DNA of 64,000 nucleotides from Serpula lacrymans var. lacrymans S7.9 (lineage: Eukaryota; Basidiomycota; Agaricomycetes; Boletales; Serpulaceae). The stretch spans positions 974,807 to 1,038,806 of the forward strand of contig NW_006763294.1 of NCBI RefSeq assembly GCF_000218685.1. The letters are read 5' to 3'. Position 1 is the first letter of the stretch. Every line of letters starts with the position of its first letter. Position numbers and translations under genes: made by a program. A model generated the notes under the pieces. That model ran no database searches. It was given only the letters and a program-made list of their open reading frames with translations, and was not told the DNA's origin. This document shows, in pieces, positions 48,468-57,951 of the stretch.

Positions 48468-50112
48468 ATGTCTACTTCTAACTCCACCGGCTTCCCTATC
48501 ACCACCTACTCGATACCTGGTGATGCCAACTTGCTAGCCAATGAACGAGTGTCTTTTGCCCGTGGGCAACGACACAACCAAGCCGACGTCACTGACACCA
48601 TAGAATTAATGTCAGCAAAAGATGCCTATACCTATCTCTTTTATGAGACCGAAAAACGCTGCCCCCATGTGTATCACGCTCTTTCTTCCATGCATACCTT
48701 CCTTGCCATAGACCTCGTAGCTGACGAACTCCTAAAAGCCATAGACTCAATACATTCATTGGAAAACGAGCATTCGCAGCTCAACAGTCAGGACTCGAGT
48801 ATCTGTCGGGCAATCCGGATGGAAAAGTTAGTTTTGGAATCTTTGGAACGACACTTGAGGATGAGCTCCTCGAATGGGCAGACGGAGTTGACAAGGGAAT
48901 ATTTGGAATCAGGCGGGAGGATATTGCTAAACGAAGCTCGCACGCGAATAGAGCGAGACGGTTGTACGAGTACTCCTCCACCCGGTTTGTTTCTCCGGTC
49001 CCTGTCGCACCCAGACCAGACCAGTGTTACCCCGGAGTGCACTTACTGTAACAACCAAGAGTTAGTTACTCTGGCGCACACAAGAACACACTATAAAGGT
49101 AGGGATGAGGGAGTGGTTACCCCTTAAGCTGCAGAGAGTTTGTCGGTTAACAACAGGAGGACTCACTGAGGAGTCTCCTGGATCTATTGGGGTATATATA
49201 CTAATACAGAGTGTTTGTACTTATGTACTGTACAGTTGATAAAGTCAGTGGCTGATGATGTCATGGGGTCTAGCCCGCATGACCAGCTCCACTGTGTGAG
49301 AGAGTTGTATCCAAAAATAAGAAGAAGGCAATGCGGCGCGAGAAAGAGGAGTTTGAACAAAAAAGGGGAAGTGCCGTGTGGCACCATGTGTGAAAGCTAA
49401 AGTATACAAGGTTAAAGCGGAGAATGAAAATGAAGGAAAGGTCCGAAAATTGTGTTATTGTAACACTTACCACATCATCACCCATTGACCTACGCTCATC
49501 CCGTTGGGGGAAAAATATATTCCCACCGTCCCAACCAGCCCGATCTCACAAGAGTCGAGCCACTCCAGTCCCCGTTCCATTGGGTCAAACCCAAAACCAC
49601 TGTCTCCCCCATCATCTCCACCTCGACCAGTATCAAACGCCCAAACCCATCGCCTGACGAACCGACGAGGAGCCCGACGCGGCTGGCAAGAGGTGATACT
49701 CCAGATCCCCACCGCCAGAACTCCATCAAAACAGCAATCTTGTATGTCGAAGGGACAGAAAGACAGTCCGCCTGGCACAATGCACAGGCCTAAGACTGGC
49801 TTTCCCTCCAACCCAATCAATGTAGATGACGACGCAGCCATGATCAATCAGTTGTACGCAGGAACGTACGACCTGGGAGATGACGATCCAACCACTCCCC
49901 AATCCAACACCTCATCCAACACCCAACAAAAATACCATGAAGGTGTTCGTAACAACGCTCCATACTGCTAAAACTGCGGTCGGAGCGATCATCACACATA
50001 CTATTGCAAAGCCTACTATTGCCCTGACTGTGACCGTCGTGCACCGGGACATAGTTTTATCTGGTGTCCCATCCGCAGGGAAGATGAGGATAGGATTCTG
50101 ATGGAAGGATGA
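48468..50112 (+). pseudogene. gypsy-2 additional ORF downstream of pol, interrupted by a solo LTR
   Basis: After pol an ORF starts at ATG 48468 (MSTSNSTGFPITTYS). It has a helical middle section (DAYTYLFYETEKRCPHVYHA, then LVADELLKAIDSIHSLENEH), then a Pro/Ser-rich section and a C-terminal cysteine/histidine cluster (about 49966-50085: CGRSDHHTYYCKAYYCPDC, then GHSFIWC). The solo LTR at 49047-49465 interrupts it; its length plus the 5-bp duplication (424 bp) keeps both halves in one original frame. Besides the insertion there are two in-frame stops (TGA 49486, TAA 49969). Function unknown; a nucleic-acid-binding accessory protein is one guess. Confidence 0.6.
49047..49465 (+). repeat. Solo LTR of gypsy-1 family inside gypsy-2
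   Basis: 419 bp, TGTAACAACC to TATTGTAACA, with exact duplication CTTAC at 49042-49046 and 49466-49470. It is very similar to the gypsy-1 LTRs, so gypsy-1-family movement postdates the gypsy-2 insertion. Confidence 0.95.
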
Positions 50113-50199
50113 CATGGAGACGTCAGCTACGACAACAGTTACAATATGGACGGCGAAGGTACAGAATTTTGGTGAAACTCGGAGCAAGTAAGGGGGTTA

Positions 50200-50613
50200 T
50201 GTTACAATCTCTATTGGACATTTAAGGACTACTCATTTTTTTTTACTCATTGGTTATACCATCGGACCAATGACTCATTTCCTTCACGTACACTTCTGTT
50301 CCTCTCGCATTTGCAGTACCTATTATAGTACTTAGTCCTCAACGGACAGACCTGCCCTAGATAGGACCTAACTCCTATCACTGATTCCTTTCCATTATAA
50401 ATACCATGTAACAGCAGTAGTATTCTCTAATATGATTCTACGCAGTTTACGCTTACAAAGCTAGACTCCTAAGATCAGACTTCTACTCAGAAGAAGACCA
50501 ACTCTCATTGGAAGAACTCCACTCAGAACTATGTTCTCGAACTTGTCTTTGGATAAGTCTCTTTACAAACCTTGACGAACCCTCAGACTTTGTTAAGCAC
50601 TTTGTGCATAACA
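50200..50613 (+). repeat. 3' LTR of gypsy-2
   Basis: 414 bp, TGTTACAATC to GTGCATAACA, preceded by a purine-rich stretch (GGAGCAAGTAAGGGGG) that may be the polypurine tract. Confidence 0.95.
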
Positions 50614-51076
50614 CTAGGTGATTGATTTTAGTCTCAACATATCATATTACTCTTTTCCAGTCCTCCAAAGTCCAATCCTTGTGAACATAGGCAAAATCTA
50701 AACAAGCTTTGTGATGCCTAGTAGAGAGAAGGGGGAGTTTGGACTTCACCACATATACCAGATTTCATCAAATGAAGGCAAGCAGTATTGGATGAAAGGA
50801 ACTAGTTGATGATGCTGGTAGGGCTTTGGTCACTTTAACAGCATTTTCAGCTTTTCCAGAGATAATAAGACATTGGGCATGTCAAATATTGGTAGGAGAA
50901 AGCTTGGAAGGATAGCCTTTAATAGCTTTAGGTAGGGTAGAATGCTCTTTGGAGCAAAGTTTGGATATAGTAGAAGGGCTAACACCAGTCTGCTTGGCAA
51001 TGGCTTCACCAGAGTAGCCAACATCAAGCAATAAAAGAATAGAGCTTTTTTGAGTAAAAGGGAGGGATTTGACCAT
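50614..51076 (-). pseudogene. Tc1-like transposase, N-terminal part
   Basis: The start is at 51076 (MVKSLPFTQKSS). The helix-turn-helix DNA-binding region follows (YSGEAIAKQTGVSPSTISKL) and LPKAIKGYPSKLSPTNI ends in a stop. Further degraded blocks such as GKAENAVKVTKAL and DWTLEDWKRVI lead to the gypsy-2 insertion point in KINHLG. The first catalytic region (usually WSDE) is lost. Confidence 0.9.
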
Positions 51077-51199
51077 GATGGTGGTTGAGAATCAGAAGTG
51101 TGTGATTTTTTTTCAAGCTCATACATACCATTTGTATATATATCTTTGTTTGTACCAACACATAATGGCAAATATTCAATGTTTTAACTAAGGTTCTAG

Positions 51200-51426
51200 T
51201 CATCAGTTCAAAAGTGAAAAAACCCTTTCCATGGTGTTTTTGTTTTAGATCAGCCATATCTCTATAGCATGTGAACCAAATCACATGACCTATGGAGCAA
51301 TTTTATAGCCAAGAGTATGTACTATTTATGACTTCACCAAAGCTAAGTGCAATTCTCAAGCTATCTGATGGTATGCTTCATGCATGACACCCAGAGTCAA
51401 CATGGAAAGGGTTCTTGGAGTCACTG
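51200..51426 (-). repeat. Right terminal inverted repeat of the Tc1-like transposon
   Basis: Mirror of 41825-42030. The outermost bases read outward CAGTCACTG-like and are followed by TA. Confidence 0.9.
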
Positions 51427-51703
51427 TATAAGCCAATGCCTGTGGTGTTAGCGCCAGTTGTTTAGATGTGCAGCAAAAAACGGACTGCTCAGAGTGTCTA
51501 GGAACACTCTTAGTAGAGGCTCTGAGCGCCAAAAAAAAGATAGACATAAACAGCGACGTGATACAAGAATATCTGTGACCACAAAGACAAATTTTTTATT
51601 TCCATAATAATGTCGAGCAAGCATTGCGCAGAGCTAAATATATTCTTCAGCACTGTTCTTTCTGATACATCTGCAGATTAAGTATGTGATATAAACAATT
51701 TCA
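51427..51703. other. Sequence between the Tc1-like transposon and the poly-PAM2 gene
   Basis: No gene is seen. It probably includes the 3' UTR of the gene on the minus strand. A GGCGCTCAGAGCC-like inverted motif pairs 51450-51460 with about 51522-51532. Confidence 0.4.
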
Positions 51704-54439
51704 TCACGGTAAAGTCTGCTGCGCTAGCATTGACAAGAGGCTTTTGATACGATCCTGCTTTTGTTGACGCCGCTCGAGCAGTCTCGCCTTTGTCAGCCTG
51801 GCAGAAAATATGATCAGATACGGTGACAAAACATGATATATAGCAGTTATGCTCTCTTGTAGTAGGAGTATAACTTACGCATCTACACTCATTTCTTCCA
51901 CCGCATCAGAAGATCTGGAAAATCCTCTATCATGATTGTTCAATGATCCCAGGGCGCATTCCGCACCATCCTGACTCTTATCAGGCGAGTGTGTGCGAGG
52001 TACAATCACAGGATGTTTCTTCCCCGCTTCAGAACTGGTTTCCGCCTCGTCTGGACTGTTGAAGACCACCTTCCCCATACATAACTCTGGCACAAACTCA
52101 CCAGCAGTCGCATTCAGATTATGCTCCATAGGCATTGATGGCGATGGTGACAGCACTTTATTTGGCAGTTCGGATATTCGAGCGTTTTCGAGATCCTGCC
52201 CATGCTGATCTTTAGTCTCCTGTAACCAAGCTTGAATAAGCTTTTTTTGTTCATTCAGTTGTTGTTGGGTAATATCTTGCTCCCTCTGGATTCGCTGCCT
52301 TTCGTCCGCCTCCTTTATCAGCTGGTGCTTATTCCCAGCCTCCTGCTGTGTCCGCTCGCTCTCTTTCTCTGGCCAACTCTTCAATTTTTGCTCGTGCAAA
52401 TGCTTGTTTTTTGACTCCTCACTCTCTACCCGAGTAGGATGGCTATCTGCAGACCTACCAGGTAAAATTGGTGGTGCTAGACTATGCTTCTTCAAAATTT
52501 CCGGGGTCAACTCTACGCCATCCTTGTTCTTTATAGTGTCCTTCAATAAACGAGAGCCAGGAACAAACGGGCTAGCACTGGTGCTTAGACTTTGTCCACC
52601 GCAGACGGCTGCAGTTGGTGGCGGTGAACCCCGTAGTAGTAGACCATCTTTCTTCAACTCCGTACCATCGTCACTCCTAATAGTCACCACAGATGAGTGG
52701 TAGCTGGGAATAAATGGGCTAGCGCTGGTGTTTAAGCGCTGTTTGTCACAGATGGCTGCTCTTAGTGGCGATGAGCCTGGTAATATTGAATCATGATTTA
52801 TCAAATCCATGTCACCTGATGAGCGACAGCCAGGAACAAATGGGCTAGCACTGGTGTTTAAACTCTGCCCAACAGAGACAGCTGCAATTGGTGGCGGTAA
52901 ACCTGGTGGCGGTAGGTCGTGGTTTTTCAATGCCATGTCATCTTCAATGCTAGTATCCTTTCCCGATGAGCGACAGCCGGGAACAAATGGGTTGGCAGCT
53001 GTGTTCAAACTCTGCCTACCAGAGATAGCCGCAGCTGGTAGCACTGAATCCGACAGTAGTGGCCCATTCGCCTTTGCTTCTGTACCATCCTCACTGTCGA
53101 TAGTTATAGTCGATGAGCGATAGCCAGGAATAAATGGGCTAGCACTGATGCTCATACATTCCCCACCAGAAACTACCGTATTCGAGGGCGAATGGGATAC
53201 AGTGGAATGCGAGCTGCAGCTGGTTGTGCTATCAAATCCAGAGTGGCCGGCCGCATTAGGTGTGTCCCCCGCCACCTTCTTAACCCGTTCCATCTTCTTT
53301 TGCTCCTGCAGACGCTTCTGCTTTGATTGTTCGCTCTCTATCCGGATTGGACGACGGTTTGCACGAGATGAACCCTTTGGTAGTAGACTACACTTCTTCA
53401 TAGCATTTAAATCCAACTCTGTGCCGTCCTGGCTTTTGATAGTGATCTTTGACGCGGGAAGGGATGGAAGAAATGCACTAGCACTAGTGTTTAAACTCTG
53501 CCCACCAACAACTCCTGTAGTTGGTGACAGTGTCCCTGATCCATCTGTATCATTGGAAGGTAGAGGAGAGGAAGTGAAGTACGAGTATCCTTCATTACTA
53601 GGCATTGCCGATGAATGATCCATTGTATGTATACCGGGAAGACGTGGGGACTGATGGTGGGGCGACATTAGCATTCCGTTCTGCGAATCGGGGGAAAGAC
53701 CTCCTTGCTGTTGTTGAATCGTGTCCTGGAAAGGATGAGGAATAGTTTGTGGGTCTGTCGACGTAACGTACTAGAAACCATAACTTTAGTGTCAGATACG
53801 GGGGATACTGCATATTATGGACTACTGAAAGACAATTCCACTGACGGTGTAATTACATTGGACGAGCATTTGTCCAGGGAGGAGTCCCGCTATCTGAGTT
53901 TGATCATGATGAGCAGGATATGGAGGAAATCTTGGTCTAACGGCAGTTGGTGGAACTCCAGGGATATTGGAGCTTGAAGGAACACCTGCGTGCCAATGAG
54001 GCATCATGTCTGAGTAAACGGGTGATTGATAGGTTTGTTCTGGATTAATCTGCTCGTTATAAGTTATTTGGTTTTGACTATGGGCAGGATTATAAACAGA
54101 ATGATCTGCGACGTGTAGCGCAGGAAGTGTATATTGACTTTGGGGAGACATTGGCTCGCTATTTGGATATTCAAAAGGAGGCTGGTATTGATGCGGTGAA
54201 GTGCCATGTGGTTGAAATGTATACTGGGAAGGATGAGGAGCTGGATGCAGATCCGTTCGCGTAGTGTAATACTATAATACGTGTTAGATACTAGAATGAT
54301 ATGACAGATGGCCGATAGAAGGCGGAGACTGACGGAGTAGGTACATTGCACGAGCATTTGATCAGCAGGCAGGTCTTGATGTGGATGAGCAGACGACATT
54401 TGATTGTGGTGGCTACAATCAATTTCGCGGATCTGTGCC
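51704..54439 (-). CDS. eIF4G-derived protein with seven PAM2-like motifs
   Basis: Exons in phase on the minus strand: part of an exon ending at 54334, then 54271-53846, 53770-51879 and 51797-51704 (stop TGA). The 5' end was not found. The N-terminal part aligns with eIF4G exons 2-3 (GQMLVQCNY at the exon junction, then MSPHHQSPRLPGIHTM), and that junction exon appears twice. The large exon repeats a 40-50-residue module: PAM2-like motif, TIKSQDGTEL-type stretch, Pro-rich spacer. Counting from the ATG at 53674, motifs lie at residues 59-70, 172-183 (weak), 221-232, 270-281, 312-323, 361-372 and 518-529. IESEQSKQKRLQEQKK copies the start of the eIF4G coiled coil. The eIF4E motif, MIF4G and MA3 are absent. 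It likely binds poly(A)-binding protein multivalently; this is inference. Confidence 0.65.
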
Positions 54440-55159
54440 ACTGGCTCAGTGTTTCGATGTCAAAGCTCTTCCAAATGACTATCCCGCAAACGATGGTCAG
54501 GACTGAGAGAGATGCCAGGGTAAAATATGATTGCAAGATGGTAAGATGGTACGAACGAAAGGTGGCGATAGCTTTCCCTGCTTCGAATTTGGATTGCCGT
54601 CCCAGCGCCTCCGAGTTCTGTAAAAGTAATCACTTGAGTGCGTCAATCTCCTCGTATGGCCTGTTGTGTAGTAATGATGTGCCTTATCTCTGCCGCATGT
54701 TCTCCTCTAACCTGAGATGTAAATATACACCACAGGAGCCCACATGCCTTGTTTGTAAATCCTTAGTCAACGTCAAAGGTCTTCCCTGGTAGGTGAGATT
54801 GCGGTGGGGGGTACTGGCAATTCTTAGGTGGAAGCTTTGAAGCAAATTGAAGTGAAAACCGAGGAAGATAGAGTTCACTTATTTTCCAGCCTCCTGCCAA
54901 TCGACCTGCAGTTGACACTAAATGTCGCGGAGAATCAAATACCTCAGGCCTTCGGCGTTGTTGACTTCTGCAGCAGACTTAAAATAATTATTGTAGCAAT
55001 AAGCTTGATAGCATAAAGGAAATATTTTATTGATACAGCGCAGAGAGAAAGAGCACGTTACATTACTAGTGCACTAGCTGATAAACGAATTTAGAAAAAA
55101 GGACTGTGACTTCACAGCCAACCAAGCAATCTTCAAGTTTTGCATCCAGACTAGCATCC
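54440..55159. other. Region between two eIF4G-derived genes
   Basis: It should contain the 5' end of the poly-PAM2 gene and the 3' UTR of the next one. I could not identify a first exon resembling the eIF4G N-terminus here. Confidence 0.4.
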
Positions 55160-56883
55160 TTAGGATTTCAGTTCCAAGGGAACTACTGAATCAAACAACA
55201 TATCGCTTCGAGCAGATGAACTGGATATAGTGGTAGCACTGTCCAGTGCAATCTGAGTTGGGTGTACCACCGGCTTCTCACCCCGCTTGGTTCTTGTACG
55301 TTTACTTCTCATAGCTTTGTTCGCAGCGTTGCCCTCCTCAACTTGCTTGCTCTGTGTACCCCACATCGGGCGGTGACGCCCAGAGTCGTCATGAGCCGTT
55401 ATCAATGAATCGACCGGTGTGAGACCAAGTGGAGAGAGAGGTACCGTATTCGGCTTTTCTTTACACAGGGGCATGAACTGTAGGAGGAAATCACGATCAT
55501 ATCTGAGGGAATGTGGTGAGTGAGAAAGGTCTTACGACTATTTGAGAATGGTTTATACCTGAATTTTCCATCCTTTGCGTTGACATTAAGCTCTACTTCT
55601 GGACTTTTGATACCATCTGGGTATTTGATCTGTCCGAGGTCTTGAATGAACTGAGCAGTTGCATATACTGAAGGAAGGGACACCAGGACATCTTTTCTTG
55701 AGCTGCTCATAGCAGGAGGGCCAGGTCGAGGTCTGCCATGAAAGAGTGGCGATGTGGTGGAAATATCGATCCCCATAGGATCGACTTCCGTGCCGATACT
55801 GGTATACATAGGTAGGGAAGAGATCTTGACATCTTTTTGTCCGTCTTCTTGCGTCTTCCTACGCCTTTCTTCCTCCGCTTCGATGCGTAACGTCCCCACG
55901 ATGCGATGCAGTTCCTCAGCTTCCCTCTTTAGCCGCCGTTTCTCTTTCAGTCGCATCTTCTTGGTCTCTATTTCAGCTCCACCAGGTGAGTCAGATGAGG
56001 CTGTTCCGCGTTTCTTCAAATCATCCAGACTGACTTCCATACCATCAAGGTCCCTGATAATCACTTTCGAACGCGTGCCTGGCACAAACGCCTTGGGGGA
56101 GGTTGATTTACGCTGAGGTGCCGCCACAGCTGGCGAGGCATTTTCCAACTCAATGTCTTGTGCCGTCGGATATACGGGCAAAGAGGAATCCTTACTTAGT
56201 CCCACTTCATTGCGCTGAGGTCGTATTCCACCACCAGGACGTGCATACGGCGTGAATGCATGTGTACGAAACTGAGAGGGCTGTGTCAAAGAATGTGGCT
56301 GATGCGCAGGAAGATATAATTGAGACGAGTGTTGCTGAAACTGAGGAGAAATTTTAGGAAGTTGCGCGGAAGATAAAAGTGGGTCGAAATTAGGTTGAGA
56401 CGATGCCTGTAAAGACCTAGCACTCTGGAAAAGCGCCTGTAAGTCAATCTTGACTGTAGCTGGCTTTGTAGCAAACGGCACTGCGGTGGCCGAAGGGATG
56501 GGAGAAATTGGTGCGGATGTGAATGAATCCATGCTTTCGCTGTTAATGGTAAGTGTAGCGCTGGGAGAGGACCTGACTGGAGCAGACGCGTCATTTATTG
56601 AACCAAACGTAACTGCGGATCCTTATGAAGAGAGATAACGTCAACAGTGCTATAAGAAATTAGAAACGCACACACCTTGTCTTTGGGAGCCAACATGACC
56701 CTGAGGCACACTTACGCCTTCTTCTATATTCACGCCCTGAGCGAAGTTACATGGTCTACGGGAGTGGGTCGTCATGCTTGTTGGTGATGTGGTATTGTTT
56801 GGAGCGGCCTTTTGCGGCGGGCCTTTTGCCCATGCTGAGAGTGCCGAGTTCTTTGATATGGAAGCAGGTGATGATTTTTTCAT
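55160..56883 (-). CDS. Truncated eIF4G paralog keeping the eIF4E-binding motif but lacking MIF4G
   Basis: Three exons, 56883-56676, 56621-55559 and 55502-55160, keep phase and give 537 residues with no break. Intron positions match eIF4G introns 1 and 3 in the same codons (eIF4G intron 2 is absent). The N-terminus matches eIF4G (SAWAKGPPQ, QGVNIEEGVSVPQG, GSAVTFGSI). The PAM2 region is eroded (SPKAFVPGTRSK keeps F and P but not the Leu). A short charged region precedes DLGQIKYPDGIKSPEVELNV, then YDRDFLLQF, the eIF4E-binding motif, and CKEKP. It ends VVPLELKS just where eIF4G (VAPLELSANRW) goes on into MIF4G. If expressed, it could bind eIF4E without recruiting eIF4A, as 4E-binding repressors do. 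That role is inferred. Confidence 0.75.
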
Positions 56884-57767
56884 CCTATGCTCCTTGGGAT
56901 GTATGGTTTGCAAGTGCTCCAAGTACGTCTTTAAGGTTCTATATATGACATTTAACTAGCCAAAGCTGGTTCGCATTAGAAAACCACTCACGAGTTCGGA
57001 TACGATGACCTGGAATGTGTTGCGTGTGGGCAAAGAACAAGCAGAGATTAACTATGTGTTTGGGACAGTGATAGTTCGAGCTTTCCGCCTGTTGGGAGCT
57101 GAGGTGTGGTGGCCTGGACGGTATGTGGTGTACTGACAATGAATAGTGTGGTGGCAGGATGGTAACAAAGAAGTCAGGATGAGAGATGTGTTTCCTCGCT
57201 TCATGTCCAACGCACCTTGCACGCGTTGTGGAGTTCCTGCACATTTACATACAGCAACGGGTGGCAACATGCGGCATGGGGGAGGCACTTGATGGGTCTT
57301 GAACAAGCATTTACGGTAACAACCAGGCAAAACCAAATCTGTAGATCTGCGAAACCAAAAAGTGAGCTTGACCTTGCTTCATATGGTCCAATGCATTGTT
57401 TTCTTTATCCAGGTTTTCTGAGAGATCGACAATAAAGGCGAATAGACGTTGAGTTCTGAGCCCATGATTATTTCGGTGAAGAAAGAGAAAACGCAATGGT
57501 CTGTGCCAGGGCAAACGGCAAATGTCGCGGAGTATGAAACATCTGCTTCTTGCCTTGGGCTGAATCGTTGCCGTCGCCATCCAACTTTCATTATTACAGA
57601 GTAAAAGTAACCGCCCTAGTGACTGCAACTGCAAGATATCCTTGCTACCTTAATTGTTTTTATTGGTGTTCTTGTCGAATCATATCCAATTACCTGCGAA
57701 AACTTAGAACCAAAATACTTGCCTTATACTGGTAGTGAGAAGCGAGCAAACCCCCTCAGGCTCTCCC
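56884..57767. other. Region without recognised gene
   Basis: It lies upstream of the truncated paralog. ORFs up to 107 residues on both strands show no family resemblance. Confidence 0.4.
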
Positions 57768-57833
57768 TGCTTTCCTACGCTCATCCTCCTCCTTTCGCTT
57801 CCAATCCTCTTGCTCCTTCCTTTGCCTATTTTC
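57768..57833 (-). pseudogene. Fragment of eIF4G coiled-coil region
   Basis: The translated RQRKEQEDWKRKEEDERRKA closely matches eIF4G residues around RREQEERKRKEEDERRKAEE. No larger reading frame or other eIF4G domain adjoins it. Confidence 0.6.
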
Positions 57834-57951
57834 CGTGACCAGCTCTTGATGTCGATGAATAGTATGAGCAACAATCCGTGGACTGGCAACTGGAGCATAC
57901 CTTGCCTTATTGGGCTCTGAGCCGAGGTCTTTTATAGACACTCTTTTGTCT

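Larger units (their letters stand above)
43291..50613 (+). mobile_element. Ty3/gypsy chromovirus-type LTR retrotransposon, gypsy-2, defective
   Basis: It has LTRs at 43291-43704 and 50200-50613 and an exact 5-bp duplication CTAGG at 43286-43290 and 50614-50618. Internal order: gag, protease-reverse transcriptase-RNase H-integrase-chromodomain, then an additional ORF before the 3' LTR. It is inserted into the Tc1-like transposase gene and itself contains a solo LTR at 49047-49465. Stops and frameshifts break gag, pol and the extra ORF. Confidence 0.95.
41825..51426 (-). mobile_element. Tc1/mariner-type transposon interrupted by two LTR insertions
   Basis: The ends CAGTGACCTCAAAAACCC and (inward from the right) CAGTGACTCCAAGAACCC are flanked by TA at 41823-41824 and 51427-51428. 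The terminal inverted repeats are about 200 bp. Subtracting gypsy-2 (7323 bp plus 5-bp duplication) and the solo LTR (698 bp plus 5-bp duplication) leaves about 1571 bp, a normal size for Tc1 elements. The transposase is on the minus strand and broken. Confidence 0.92.

Noticed and set aside
53148..53618. 156-residue plus-strand ORF
   Set aside because: It is the antisense shadow of the PAM2 repeat exon; its repeats mirror those of the minus-strand frame.
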